NCBI RefSeq assembly: GCF_900156575.1 | Contig: NZ_FTNY01000004.1 | Span: 721,368 to 785,367 of the forward strand | Reading direction: 5' to 3' | Length of the DNA: 64,000 nt | Source: Chryseobacterium shigense | GTDB lineage: Bacteria > Bacteroidota > Bacteroidia > Flavobacteriales > Weeksellaceae | Shown here: one piece after another, positions 17,716 to 27,207 of the stretch | Numbering within the stretch: the first letter of the stretch is position 1 | Layout of the letters: each line of letters begins with the position of its first letter | Program-made: the position numbers and the translations under genes | The notes under the pieces: generated by a model | Database searches by the model: none | The model's input: the letters and a program-made list of their open reading frames with translations, nothing else | What the model was told of the DNA's origin: nothing

Positions 17716-18951
17716 ATGAATGCAAAGGAACAAATTGAAAATTTAGAAGAACAGCTTAAAGCACTTAGAAAAAAATATTACATCAAGTCTTTTTTCAGAA
17801 AAGCAAAAAGGCTCGTTACCGATTTTTTACCGCTGGATTCTATATCATCCGAATATTGCACAGAAAAAATTACAGTTAGTGAACAGCAGGAGGCAGAGCT
17901 TTTTTTACCTAAAACTTTTCACGCGCCTCAGCGATCTGTAAAAACACCTAAAAATGCAGTTGAAATTTTTGCCCTTCAAAATATACTCTGCCTGCCGAAT
18001 TCTACCTATTTTTTAAATCTGAAGAAAGACAAGATCTTTTATGAAAAGTGGCATGACGATGACAGGATTATCTATGTCTACAATACCAATAATTTGATGC
18101 AGCATTCCATAACTCTTGCCAAGGTAAAGAATTATAAGAATGTATATTATGATGAGGAAGCTATTTTTCTGGGCGGAACTTTTACGTTTAATTATTATCA
18201 TTTTCTGGTAGACATCCTTTCTAAGATTGAGTTTTTCCAATATATTCCTGATGCTAAGAATAAACTGATCATTATAGACGAAGAAATACAAAAGGTGGAA
18301 AACCTGAAGGATCTTTTGTCTTTTTTTCTGAAGGATTATAAGATATTGTTTCTCAGCCATGACCAAAGCTATTTTCATTTCAAAAAACTGTGGCACATCA
18401 CCAGTACGAACTATGCTATTCCGAATATTATGCCTGGAGAGGTGTATGAGCCCGGGTTTGCCAAATTGTCAAAATCTTCTCTTCAGTACCTCAGAAAAAC
18501 GGCTTTTGATCATTTGAATCTGAGTAAAGTTCACCTAGAACCTGTTAAAAAAATATTCATTTCAAGAAGATCACAGTACCGAAAATACAATGACGAAGAA
18601 ATCTTTGAAGTGGCAAAAAAATATGGGTTTGAAGAAGTGTTCTTTGAAGATCTGAACATTCACGAACAAATCTACCTGGTCAATAATGCTGACTATATCA
18701 TCGGACCAAGCGGGGCCGCATGGACTAATGTATTATTTGCCCGATCAGGGGCTAAAGGGCTCAGCTGGTACAGTTCTGTATGGGGGGATTTTGCTATTTT
18801 CTCTACTTTAGCCAAGGAAGTCAATTTTGATCTTTATTTTTATATTTATCCTCAGGATGAGGAAGGCTTTCATGAAGACTATAGGCTGGATCCTGAAATT
18901 TTCAACCAACAGCTTCAGCAATTATTTGACGTAAATTCTTTAGTCTGTTAA
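17716..18951 (+). CDS. Glycosyltransferase family 61 (DUF563-type)
   Basis: 411-aa protein starting with a coiled-coil of charged heptads (about residues 2-25), then a GT61/DUF563 domain: a central FNYYHFLVDILSKIEF segment, FISRRSQYRKYND, and the C-terminal signature GPSGAAWTNVLFARSG, equivalent to the GxHGAxxTN motif of capsule and xylan GT61 enzymes. The usual His of the GxHGA motif is replaced by Ser here. Third gene of the 15489-18951 cluster. Likely transfers a sugar in surface polysaccharide assembly. Confidence 0.8.
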   Translation: MNAKEQIENLEEQLKALRKKYYIKSFFRKAKRLVTDFLPLDSISSEYCTEKITVSEQQEAELFLPKTFHAPQRSVKTPKNAVEIFALQNILCLPNSTYFLNLKKDKIFYEKWHDDDRIIYVYNTNNLMQHSITLAKVKNYKNVYYDEEAIFLGGTFTFNYYHFLVDILSKIEFFQYIPDAKNKLIIIDEEIQKVENLKDLLSFFLKDYKILFLSHDQSYFHFKKLWHITSTNYAIPNIMPGEVYEPGFAKLSKSSLQYLRKTAFDHLNLSKVHLEPVKKIFISRRSQYRKYNDEEIFEVAKKYGFEEVFFEDLNIHEQIYLVNNADYIIGPSGAAWTNVLFARSGAKGLSWYSSVWGDFAIFSTLAKEVNFDLYFYIYPQDEEGFHEDYRLDPEIFNQQLQQLFDVNSLVC

Positions 18952-19232
18952 CAAGTCTTTTTTTATTAAAAAGCCTATTCTCATCAGCCTTATGGTCATC
19001 TATAAAAAAATCACAAAACACTATCTATTCTTATAAAACCTTAATTATTACAGAGAATACACTATTATATTTTCATTAAATTCTAATATATCGTTTTATT
19101 GTATCTAAAAATAATGTAAATTTCCTGCACCAAATTGCGATCATAATTGAATGAAAAATTTTGAAGTTATACATCACTTTTTATGTATAATTTCACCATA
19201 AATCATACTATTATCTGTAAAAAACATATCGC

Positions 19233-20003
19233 ATGAAATTGATATTTATAGGTCTTCTGTTATTCAGTGTCTTCTCGTTTGGACAGTTTTCTGATAATTT
19301 TGACACGTATCATCTTTCAAAAGTCCCTGAAGACTGGGCTATTTTTAAAGGGAATAATGAAGCGGGAAATGACTCTAATAATTGGCAATTAGAAACGGTG
19401 AATAAAAACGGGTCTGATCAATGTTTTTTTGTAAGATATGAGAATTCAGGTGAATTAAATGAAGACTGGCTTGTTACTCCCAAAATAGACCTGAATGATT
19501 ATCAAAATAATTATTTAATCTTCTCACAACGGAATTCTTTTCCCGGTAACAGTACTAGATATGAAATCAAGATATCTACAGATTCTCAATCGGATCGTGA
19601 CCAATTTGAGACTGTTGCCTCTTATACTGATGCTACATTTGGTAAGAATTTCAGCTTAAAAAAAATCAACATTTCAAAATACGACAAAAAGCAAATCTAT
19701 ATTGCTTTTGTAAAAAAAGATGATGATGGAAATAACTGGTTCATCGATAATGTAAAGGTTGAAGGAATACCTGCCTCAGGAAAAAATAAATCCTTGTTTT
19801 TTCCTAACCCTACATCCGGAAAACTTTATGCGGAACAAAACATTAAGAGCATTCAGGTGATCGGTATGGACAACAGACTACTAAAAACCTATTCAAATAC
19901 AAGTTCTATTGATATTTCTGATTTACCGGCAGGAATATATCTTATTAAGGGTACTTACGAAAATGAAGAAATTTTTGAACAAAAAATTGTAAAAAAGAAT
20001 TAA
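19233..20003 (+). CDS. Secreted choice-of-anchor J protein with type A T9SS sorting domain
   Basis: 256-aa exported protein. A signal peptide (residues 1-17, ending FSFGQ) is followed by a beta-sandwich of the choice-of-anchor J/MAM-like type: EDWLVTPKIDLND, YEIKISTDS and NNWFIDNVKVEG are its hallmarks. The last 75 residues are a type A T9SS domain, with FFPNPTSGKL and ISDLPAGIYLIKG, so the protein crosses the outer membrane by type IX secretion and is probably attached to the surface. Two bases separate it from the ceramidase-like gene, so they form one operon and may act together on the same substrate. Confidence 0.85.
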   Translation: MKLIFIGLLLFSVFSFGQFSDNFDTYHLSKVPEDWAIFKGNNEAGNDSNNWQLETVNKNGSDQCFFVRYENSGELNEDWLVTPKIDLNDYQNNYLIFSQRNSFPGNSTRYEIKISTDSQSDRDQFETVASYTDATFGKNFSLKKINISKYDKKQIYIAFVKKDDDGNNWFIDNVKVEGIPASGKNKSLFFPNPTSGKLYAEQNIKSIQVIGMDNRLLKTYSNTSSIDISDLPAGIYLIKGTYENEEIFEQKIVKKN

Positions 20004-20005
20004 CC

Positions 20006-21949
20006 ATGTCTAAAACTAAAGTACTGCTTTTTAAGAGTTTTATATTAGTATTTTTGCTTCAGAATTTCATCTTTGGACAAAACTATTTTGTAGGATTTTC
20101 AAAAGAAACCATTAACCCCAATTCTACGATCCTATCTTCTCCCCTCGCGGGATTCGGCGATCCTAAACAGGGAAGGTTCAGCATCAACTTCATTGAAACG
20201 GGTACTGCGAAAAATGTGGTGGCCATGTGCTCCTCCGATACAAAATTGTATATTGCTACAGGTGATAATAAACTTTGGCAGGCTGACATCAGCTCCGGTG
20301 ATCCCAACTGGATTTTGATTGGACCCGCTTTTTATGTAACAGCGCTGACTTATGGAAACGGCAAGCTCTACGGTGCAGACAAAAACAATAAGTTGTGGAT
20401 GAGAGATGCAGTAGAAAATGACAATCCATGGGTCAATATTGGATCTGCCTATAACACTACCGGACTCACATTTTTAAATAATAAATTATACGGTACCACG
20501 AAAAATAATAATCTGTGGGTAAGAGAGGCCACTCCGGTCAGTTCACCCTGGACCAATCTGGGAAAAGCCAATTCAGTAAGATCATTAACCACTGATGGAA
20601 CCAATTTAATTGCCTTATCTAAATATGATAATGAATTATGGACAAGAAGTACCTCATCATCTCCTAATGAAAAATGGTTAAAGATCGGACCTCCCAATCG
20701 TACGACTTACGGCACTTATTTATCAAACATTACGTATACCAAAGATAAACTGTACGCAAGTTCCAATAACAATAAATTATATTACTCTCAGCATAACCAG
20801 ACGCCCATCTATGCCTATGCTTCTTATTTTGAAAAAAATTCAAAAAAAGCGCTCATTATTACATTAGATTTATGTGGGATCAATTATTCTTTTTCGCATG
20901 CAATAAAAGCCGAAATAAAAAATTTGTTTAATATTGATGAAAATGCAATCTTAATCAATTGTTCGCATACCCATTACGCACCGGTATCTCAAAATTATTC
21001 TTGCCTTCAGGAATTCTACCAAAAACCCAATCCTAAATACCTTGATCTTGTAAAAAACTCCGTTTTAACAGCTACACAAAATGCCATTAACAATAAAACA
21101 AACAACAGTTTAAGTTTTGCAAAAGGTAAAACGAATATAGGATACAACAGAGCGGATATTACGAAGGACTTAGATAATAACATCACCATGGTCATTGCAA
21201 AACAAAGCAGCACGAATATTGCAAATGGTGCAATTCTGAGCGCAAGTACGCATCCTGTATCATATAATCAGGCAAGGGACTTTATTAAGATTTCATCAAA
21301 CTATGTCGGAGCTACGAGAGATAAACTAGGGGCGTTGAAAAACATTAATAACGTGCAATTGATGCAGGGATGTGCAGGCGATATCAATCCTTATAATTCA
21401 GACACTCCGGATCAGACCGCCAATAAGTTGACACAAGATTTTAGTAATTTATTTTCTTTATCATCATCCAATATCAGCGGAGAAATTACGGTTAAATTTG
21501 ATTCTATTGCAGTACCTCTTAACAATTTCACTTTTAACAGGGCTGTAAGTATTAAAAAGGCTAATACCGGAAAATATGACCAGGCCTCTGAAAGGAATGT
21601 AAGATGGGCCAATAAAATTATTAATCAATATACTTCCGGTACCCTTTCCCAATCGGCAACTGTTTATATCCAGATTTTAAAAATAGGAGACTGGAACATT
21701 ATAGCCCTGAGCCGGGAAGCCGTCTCTCAATATGCCATCGATTTATACAACCATTTTCCTGCACTGAAATTAACCGTATTAGGTTATTCCAATGATGTAT
21801 CGAGCTATCTTCCTGTACAGTGGCATATTAAAAAACCTATTCCGAACTACGAAGGATACGAAAGCTTTTTTATTTACGGGGAAAGCGGGATTCCTGTGAA
21901 TAATGTGGAAGACCTTATATTGACAAAAATTTATAGCATGATGCAATAA
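20006..21949 (+). CDS. Secreted ceramidase-fold protein with inserted beta-propeller
   Basis: 647-aa protein with signal peptide (about residues 1-24). The neutral/alkaline ceramidase N-terminal fold is evident from GFSKETINP, PLAGFGDPKQGR, LIITLDLCGINYSF, NCSHTHYAP (metal histidines), GYNRAD, SASTHPVSYNQAR, QGCAGDINPYN, and YSNDVSSYLPV with YEGYES. Between GFGDPKQGR and LIITLDLCG, where the fold normally runs on after about 30 residues, there are some 200 residues containing five repeats of about 40 aa with motifs such as NKLWQADIS, NKLWMRDA, NNLWVREA and NELWTRST, a tectonin-like propeller. The catalytic Ser of true ceramidases (GDVSPN) is Asn here, so the enzymatic activity is uncertain. 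No C-terminal sorting domain is seen. Confidence 0.75.
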   Translation: MSKTKVLLFKSFILVFLLQNFIFGQNYFVGFSKETINPNSTILSSPLAGFGDPKQGRFSINFIETGTAKNVVAMCSSDTKLYIATGDNKLWQADISSGDPNWILIGPAFYVTALTYGNGKLYGADKNNKLWMRDAVENDNPWVNIGSAYNTTGLTFLNNKLYGTTKNNNLWVREATPVSSPWTNLGKANSVRSLTTDGTNLIALSKYDNELWTRSTSSSPNEKWLKIGPPNRTTYGTYLSNITYTKDKLYASSNNNKLYYSQHNQTPIYAYASYFEKNSKKALIITLDLCGINYSFSHAIKAEIKNLFNIDENAILINCSHTHYAPVSQNYSCLQEFYQKPNPKYLDLVKNSVLTATQNAINNKTNNSLSFAKGKTNIGYNRADITKDLDNNITMVIAKQSSTNIANGAILSASTHPVSYNQARDFIKISSNYVGATRDKLGALKNINNVQLMQGCAGDINPYNSDTPDQTANKLTQDFSNLFSLSSSNISGEITVKFDSIAVPLNNFTFNRAVSIKKANTGKYDQASERNVRWANKIINQYTSGTLSQSATVYIQILKIGDWNIIALSREAVSQYAIDLYNHFPALKLTVLGYSNDVSSYLPVQWHIKKPIPNYEGYESFFIYGESGIPVNNVEDLILTKIYSMMQ

Positions 21950-22103
21950 ACTCCACAACAAATATCCATCTAAATACGTTAAACACTATAAAGATCATAA
22001 AGCTCAACTGATATATATTCCATGCTTTTTACTCTTTTTTAAGAATACAGTAGAAGAAAAGTTATCGAAAGCAGACGATAACTTAGAAGATTAAACCACC
22101 ATT

Positions 22104-23531
22104 ATGATAAAAAGCATACAGAACAACATTTTCTTAACATCAATATTTTTAGTTCTGATTTCTCTCCCATTAGTTTATTTCACTTACACCCTAAGAGATA
22201 CTTTTCTGGATGATTCCTATATTACCCTCACCTATTCCAAACATTTTTTCTATGAGGGAAAGCCATGGTATAATCTTGCAGACACTGTTCATGGAAATGG
22301 TCAGACAAGTGTATTATGGATGATGATCCAAAGCCTCTCCTTTGCTGTTGAAGACATCATTAATCCCATTTATATCAACAAGGGAATAAGTCTGCTATTA
22401 ATTACTATAGTGCTGGCGTCATTATTTCAAAGTTTAAAAAAACAAGAATCCCTTACGATAAAAATTTTCATATTTTTTTTCTCTGTTTTTTACAGTATAT
22501 GGGCTGCTTTTAATATATCCCACGGATTAGAAACCATCCTTTTCAGTACAACCTTATTTCTTTTTTTTAAGTACAGGAATCATAAGAGTGGTTATTTCTT
22601 GGCATTCCTTCTCCCGTTTATCAGACCTGAGGCCATTATATTTATTCTGTTTTTCATAGCGGACACCAAAATATTCACTCCGGTATTTTATAAAAGAGCC
22701 TTATGTGTATTGGCTTCAGTATCTATTTATTTTTTATATACTGCTTACTATTACGATGTACTAATACCACTTCCCTTCCTACTGAAAAGCATAAAAGAAT
22801 TTTCATATGTAAAAGTTTTGAATTTTATAACTATTGTGATCATCTTTTCTCCGATCATTATTTTTGCCATAAAAAACTATAAAACAAAATTCATTTTTTA
22901 TGGTCCTCTGTTTTTCTTCATTATTTATTATTCCTTCTTTATCGATGAGATTATGAATTTTTTCGATCGGTACAGATTCCCCTTATTTGTATATTATGTT
23001 TACTTTTTTCAATTTGAAAACGTGGAAGTAATCAGCCATAAAAAACTAAATGTTTCTTTATGGTTATTGAGTACAGCAGGAATTCTACATTATTGCACCT
23101 ACTTAAAGGATCATGTCAATTTTTACGTAGGCCCTTATGAAAAGGCAATGAATGAAGGCCCGATATATCTGGGAAAGTATCTGAAAAAAATATCTGTGAA
23201 TGAAAATAAAAAATTCAAAATCATTAATTCTGATGCAGGCGCCATAGCTTATTTTTCGGACTGTTACTTATATGATACCTGGGGTTTAAATAATGCTACT
23301 TTACTCCTGACTAAAATAAACAAAAACTGGAATGCCTATCTGTCTTATCTTAAAAAAACAGATCCCGATTATATTATTCTTATTTCAAAAGATTATCATA
23401 CTTTTATTCCCAGGCTCGACTTTGAAGAAAGGATCTATAAGGCCTTTTATCTTGAGACAAAGCATCCTGTCCTAGTAAGAAAATCCACTGATCATTACTA
23501 CTTTCTATATAAGATAAAGCATCAGCCCTGA
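22104..23531 (+). CDS. Polytopic membrane glycosyltransferase (GT-C-like)
   Basis: 475-aa integral membrane protein with about eight to ten hydrophobic segments in residues 10-355 and a soluble C-terminal part. The DDSYITLTYSKHFFYEG segment after the first membrane helix matches the acidic first loop of GT-C lipid-linked-sugar transferases (DDAFITxRYAxN type, as in arabinofuranosyl and mannosyl transferases). HGNGQTSVLWM and RPEAII further support this. It would use a polyprenyl-phosphate sugar on the periplasmic side. Codon use is strongly AT-rich like its neighbours. Confidence 0.72.
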   Translation: MIKSIQNNIFLTSIFLVLISLPLVYFTYTLRDTFLDDSYITLTYSKHFFYEGKPWYNLADTVHGNGQTSVLWMMIQSLSFAVEDIINPIYINKGISLLLITIVLASLFQSLKKQESLTIKIFIFFFSVFYSIWAAFNISHGLETILFSTTLFLFFKYRNHKSGYFLAFLLPFIRPEAIIFILFFIADTKIFTPVFYKRALCVLASVSIYFLYTAYYYDVLIPLPFLLKSIKEFSYVKVLNFITIVIIFSPIIIFAIKNYKTKFIFYGPLFFFIIYYSFFIDEIMNFFDRYRFPLFVYYVYFFQFENVEVISHKKLNVSLWLLSTAGILHYCTYLKDHVNFYVGPYEKAMNEGPIYLGKYLKKISVNENKKFKIINSDAGAIAYFSDCYLYDTWGLNNATLLLTKINKNWNAYLSYLKKTDPDYIILISKDYHTFIPRLDFEERIYKAFYLETKHPVLVRKSTDHYYFLYKIKHQP

Positions 23532-23587
23532 TATCAGCGGATATCAATGCTTCACTTTAATCAAAAAAATATCAATAGCTTTAAACA

Positions 23588-24496
23588 ATGAACAATCCGC
23601 CGCTTGTAAGCCTCATCATCATCACCATGAACCATGAAAAGTTCATTGAACAGGCCTGCATGTCCGCCATTTCGCAGACCTACCCTAATTATGAAATCAT
23701 TTTGCTGGATAATGCTTCAAAAGATAAAACCTTTGAAAATGCAGAGCGCGTGCTTTCCCAATTTGGTCAGCATTATAAAATGATCAGGAATACGGAAAGT
23801 TTCGGGGTGGCAAAAAATATTAACATAGCTGTTTCCGAGGCTTCTGGCCAATATGTTTCCCTGCTTTCCGGAGATGACTGGTATACGGAAGACAGCTTAG
23901 CCGAGAAAGTATCTTATATTCAGGAAAATCCGGTAGACTTTATCCTTTCGGACGGCTATAAATATTATCAGACTGAAGATAAAACGACTGACGCCTACAC
24001 TCCAAAAGAAAAAAAACAGGTCATCGACCACCTCTCCAATTTCTTCCATGAAAATGTCTCTGAAAACAAAACGTCCAATGTAGGAACATTCGTAAAAAGA
24101 GAACTTCTTGTAAAGTATCCCTTTGATGAAAATATCAATACTGAAGACTGGGATATGAATCTCAGACTCACCTTCAAAGGCTATAAGATCGGATTTATAG
24201 ACAAGAAATTGTTCTACTACAGAATTCTTTCCACCAGTCTTTCCAGAAACTGGAAACTGATGAAAGATTCTTATGAAAAAGTAACCCATAAATACATAGA
24301 CTACATCAAGGCTGACCCGGAGCTTTATAAAAAATACAGGCTTAAGCTTATCCATTTCAACTACGAAATCCAGTTATCCGAAACCAACTCAGAATCGGAA
24401 AAAGAAAGACTGCAGATGGAATGGAAAAAAGAAAAATACAAAGTCAAGTATAAAAACCCAGTCTTGTTCTTTAAACTGCTGATGCTTAAAAAATAA
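23588..24496 (+). CDS. Glycosyltransferase family 2
   Basis: 302-aa GT-A transferase: PLVSLIIITMNHEKFIEQA, EIILLDNASKDKT and SGDDWYTEDS (the DxD-equivalent) in the first 110 residues, then a variable domain containing NTEDWDMNLRLTFKGYKIG, where the ED-W motif gives the catalytic base. The C-terminus is rich in Lys and Glu and probably helical. Last gene of the glycan locus, closed by a terminator at 24499. Confidence 0.88.
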   Translation: MNNPPLVSLIIITMNHEKFIEQACMSAISQTYPNYEIILLDNASKDKTFENAERVLSQFGQHYKMIRNTESFGVAKNINIAVSEASGQYVSLLSGDDWYTEDSLAEKVSYIQENPVDFILSDGYKYYQTEDKTTDAYTPKEKKQVIDHLSNFFHENVSENKTSNVGTFVKRELLVKYPFDENINTEDWDMNLRLTFKGYKIGFIDKKLFYYRILSTSLSRNWKLMKDSYEKVTHKYIDYIKADPELYKKYRLKLIHFNYEIQLSETNSESEKERLQMEWKKEKYKVKYKNPVLFFKLLMLKK

Positions 24497-24498
24497 AT

Positions 24499-24537
24499 CA
24501 AAAGGATGGAGTAATTTTTAACTTCATCCTTTTTTAA
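24499..24537 (+). terminator. Rho-independent terminator of the glycan locus
   Basis: Stem AAAAGGATGGAGT / ACTTCATCCTTTT with one G-T wobble, AT-rich loop, then T-run. Confidence 0.75.
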
Positions 24538-24601
24538 TCTCTGAAATCAAAAAAAGGCAATAACCAACCTGTAAATAATCCTAAAAACATATATTTTTAA
24601 G

Positions 24602-24609
24602 TAAATTTG
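24602..24609 (+). promoter_or_regulatory. gltX -7 element
   Basis: TAAATTTG, 19 nt before the ATG at 24629. No good -33 TTG. Confidence 0.55.
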
Positions 24610-24628
24610 CACCAAAATTTTAATTGAA

Positions 24629-26137
24629 ATGGAGAAAGTAAGAGTTCGTTTTGCTCCAAGTCCTACCGGACCTTTGCATTTGGGAGGCGTAAGAACCGCA
24701 TTATATGATTATCTTTTTGCCAAAAACCAGGGTGGTGAATTTGTCCTTCGGATTGAAGATACAGATACGGCGAGATACGTAGAAGGAGCTGAAGAATACA
24801 TCGAGGAAGCTTTAGAATGGTGCGGAATCATTCCTGATGAAAGTCCGAAGAAAGGAGGGAAATTTGTACCTTACCGACAGTCTGAAAGAAGGGATATCTA
24901 CGACAAATATACTGAGCAGATCCTGAAAACAGACTATGCCTACATCGCTTTTGATACGCCTGAAGAACTGGATGCTATCCGTGCCGAGTTTGAAGCAAAG
25001 GGAGATGTTTTCTCTTATGACAACAAAACAAGAAACAGACTGAGAAACAGTATTGCACTTACTGAAGAGGAAGTTCAGCAACTGCTTGATGAAAAAACAC
25101 CTTACGTGGTAAGATTCAAGATGCCGGTTGACAGAATTCTGAACCTTGAAGATATCATCCGTGGAATATCTGCGGTCAATACCAATACATTAGACGATAA
25201 AGTCCTTGTCAAGAACGATGGAATGCCTACGTATCATTTCGCCAACATCATTGATGACCACGAAATGGAAATTTCCCACGTGATCCGCGGAGAAGAATGG
25301 CTGCCGTCTTTAGGACTTCACAAATTATTATATGAGGCAATGGGATGGGAAGCTCCCCAGTTTGCCCACCTTTCATTGATCTTAAAACCAGAAGGAAAAG
25401 GGAAATTAAGCAAAAGAGACGGTGATAAATTCGGATTCCCTGTATTTCCATTGGATTTCAAAGATCCTGCGACGGGAATTGTCTCTAAAGGATACAGAGA
25501 AAACGGATACCTTCCTGATGCCTTTATCAACATGGTTGCCCTTTTAGGATGGTCTCCTGCAGACGATAAAGAAATTTTGACCCTGGAAGATATGTGCAAA
25601 GAATTTGATCTTCACAAAGTACATAAAGCCGGCGCCAGATTCAGCAAAGAAAAATCAGAATGGTTCAACCACCAGTATATTCAGTTGAAATCTAATGAAG
25701 ACCTTCTTGAGATCTTAAAAAATACAGATCTGGATTTGTCTTCTGTTTCTGATGAAAAACTGGTAAAGATCATCGGTTTGATGAAAGAAAGAGCTACCTT
25801 CCCGAAAGATATTTACGAAAACGGAAAATTTTTCTTCGAAGCTCCTGTTTCTTATGATGAGAAAGCATCGAAAAAAGCATGGAACGAGGAAACTTCTGTC
25901 ATTTTAGGTGAATTAGCAGAAAATCTTACAACCACTGAATTTACGCCAGAAAATCTAAAGCAGGCTATCCATGATTTTGCGGAAAACAAAGGCCTGGGGA
26001 TGGGAAAAGTGATGATGCCACTGCGTTTATCTTTAGTAGGAGAACTGAAAGGTCCTGACGTTCCGGATATCATGGAACTTATTGGAAAAGAGGAGACTAT
26101 CTCCCGAATAAACAATGCGATCAATAATTTTAAATAG
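24629..26137 (+). CDS. gltX: Glutamate--tRNA ligase
   Basis: 502-aa class I aminoacyl-tRNA synthetase. The HIGH-equivalent reads RFAPSPTGPLHLGG (residues 7-20) and the KMSKS-equivalent KLSKRDGDKFG lies near residue 265. The catalytic Rossmann core is followed by an alpha-helical C-terminal anticodon-binding region. GluRS and GlnRS share these motifs; the length and the RIEDTDTARYVEGAEEYI segment are those of bacterial GluRS. Own promoter; no terminator before accA. Confidence 0.95.
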   Translation: MEKVRVRFAPSPTGPLHLGGVRTALYDYLFAKNQGGEFVLRIEDTDTARYVEGAEEYIEEALEWCGIIPDESPKKGGKFVPYRQSERRDIYDKYTEQILKTDYAYIAFDTPEELDAIRAEFEAKGDVFSYDNKTRNRLRNSIALTEEEVQQLLDEKTPYVVRFKMPVDRILNLEDIIRGISAVNTNTLDDKVLVKNDGMPTYHFANIIDDHEMEISHVIRGEEWLPSLGLHKLLYEAMGWEAPQFAHLSLILKPEGKGKLSKRDGDKFGFPVFPLDFKDPATGIVSKGYRENGYLPDAFINMVALLGWSPADDKEILTLEDMCKEFDLHKVHKAGARFSKEKSEWFNHQYIQLKSNEDLLEILKNTDLDLSSVSDEKLVKIIGLMKERATFPKDIYENGKFFFEAPVSYDEKASKKAWNEETSVILGELAENLTTTEFTPENLKQAIHDFAENKGLGMGKVMMPLRLSLVGELKGPDVPDIMELIGKEETISRINNAINNFK

Positions 26138-26154
26138 TTTTTCATAATTTTTCA

Positions 26155-26162
26155 TAAATTTG
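26155..26162 (+). promoter_or_regulatory. accA -7 element
   Basis: TAAATTTG, 23 nt before the accA ATG, only 17 nt after the gltX stop; read-through from gltX is also possible because no terminator intervenes. Confidence 0.55.
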
Positions 26163-26185
26163 AAAGATTTAATTTACTTCAAGAA

Positions 26186-27142
26186 ATGGAATATTTAAGT
26201 TTCGAACTTCCTATAAAAGATCTAATGGATCAACTTCAGACTTGTTCTTTAGTAGGAGAAGAAAGTGGTGTTGATGTAAAATTAGCATGCAGCCAGATTG
26301 AGGATAAGATTTTAGAAAAGAAAAAAGAAATCTACGAAAATCTTAACCCTTGGCAGAGAGTACAACTATCCCGTCATCCGGATCGTCCCTATACAATTGA
26401 CTATATCAACGGAATGGTAGATAAAGGAAGTTTTCTGGAACTTCACGGAGACAGAAATTTCGCAGACGACCCTGCAATGATCGGCGGTTTAGCTACATTG
26501 GACGGTCAGAAAGTAATGATCATCGGAACCCAGAAAGGGAGAACCACCAAAGAAAGACAGTACAGAAGATTCGGAATGCCGAATCCTGAAGGATACAGAA
26601 AAGCGTTACGACTGATGAAGCTTGCTGAAAAATTCAAAATCCCTGTAGTGACTTTAGTAGATACGCCGGGAGCTTATCCAGGATTAGAAGCTGAAGAAAG
26701 AGGACAGGGTGAAGCAATCGCCAGAAACATTTTTGAAATGGTTCAGCTTAAAACTCCTATTTTCACCTATATCATTGGTGAAGGAGCCAGTGGTGGTGCT
26801 TTAGGAATAGGCGTAGGAAACAAAGTGTACATGCTTGAAAACACCTGGTATACCGTAATTGCACCGGAAAGCTGTTCTTCCATTTTATGGAGAAACTGGG
26901 ATCACAAAGAAGATGCAGCCAATGCACTGAACCTTACCCCAAAAGATGCTTTAAGAGAAAAATTCATTGATGGTATTGTGGAAGAACCTCTTGGAGGTGC
27001 CCAATATGATCCGGAAGTAGCTTATCTGAATCTGAAACAATCGATTTTACAGAATATCAAAGCTTTTTCAAAATTCTCAGGACAGGAACTTGAAACCCAA
27101 AGGCAGGAGAAATTCATTGCTATGGGACAGTTTAAAGGATAA
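26186..27142 (+). CDS. accA: Acetyl-CoA carboxylase carboxyltransferase subunit alpha
   Basis: 318-aa crotonase-fold subunit that, with AccD, transfers the carboxyl group from biotin to acetyl-CoA. Characteristic segments: WQRVQLSRHPDRPYTIDYI, FLELHGDRNFADD, GMPNPEGYRKALRLMKLAE, TLVDTPGAYPGLEAEERGQG, and EGASGGALGIGVG with the oxyanion glycines, ending in SCSSILWRNWDHKEDAA. Length equals E. coli AccA (319 aa). The other two subunits seen here, accB and accC, are 16 kb away. Confidence 0.96.
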   Translation: MEYLSFELPIKDLMDQLQTCSLVGEESGVDVKLACSQIEDKILEKKKEIYENLNPWQRVQLSRHPDRPYTIDYINGMVDKGSFLELHGDRNFADDPAMIGGLATLDGQKVMIIGTQKGRTTKERQYRRFGMPNPEGYRKALRLMKLAEKFKIPVVTLVDTPGAYPGLEAEERGQGEAIARNIFEMVQLKTPIFTYIIGEGASGGALGIGVGNKVYMLENTWYTVIAPESCSSILWRNWDHKEDAANALNLTPKDALREKFIDGIVEEPLGGAQYDPEVAYLNLKQSILQNIKAFSKFSGQELETQRQEKFIAMGQFKG

Positions 27143-27147
27143 CAATA

Positions 27148-27181
27148 AAAAACGGTTAAGAAATATTTCTTAACCGTTTTT
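27148..27181. terminator. Bidirectional terminator between accA and 27208
   Basis: Sixteen-bp stem AAAAACGGTTAAGAAA / TTTCTTAACCGTTTTT with a 2-nt loop between convergent genes; A-run and T-run on both sides serve both strands. Confidence 0.85.
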
Positions 27182-27207
27182 GTTTATCGTTTTCTTGTTG
27201 CATTTTC

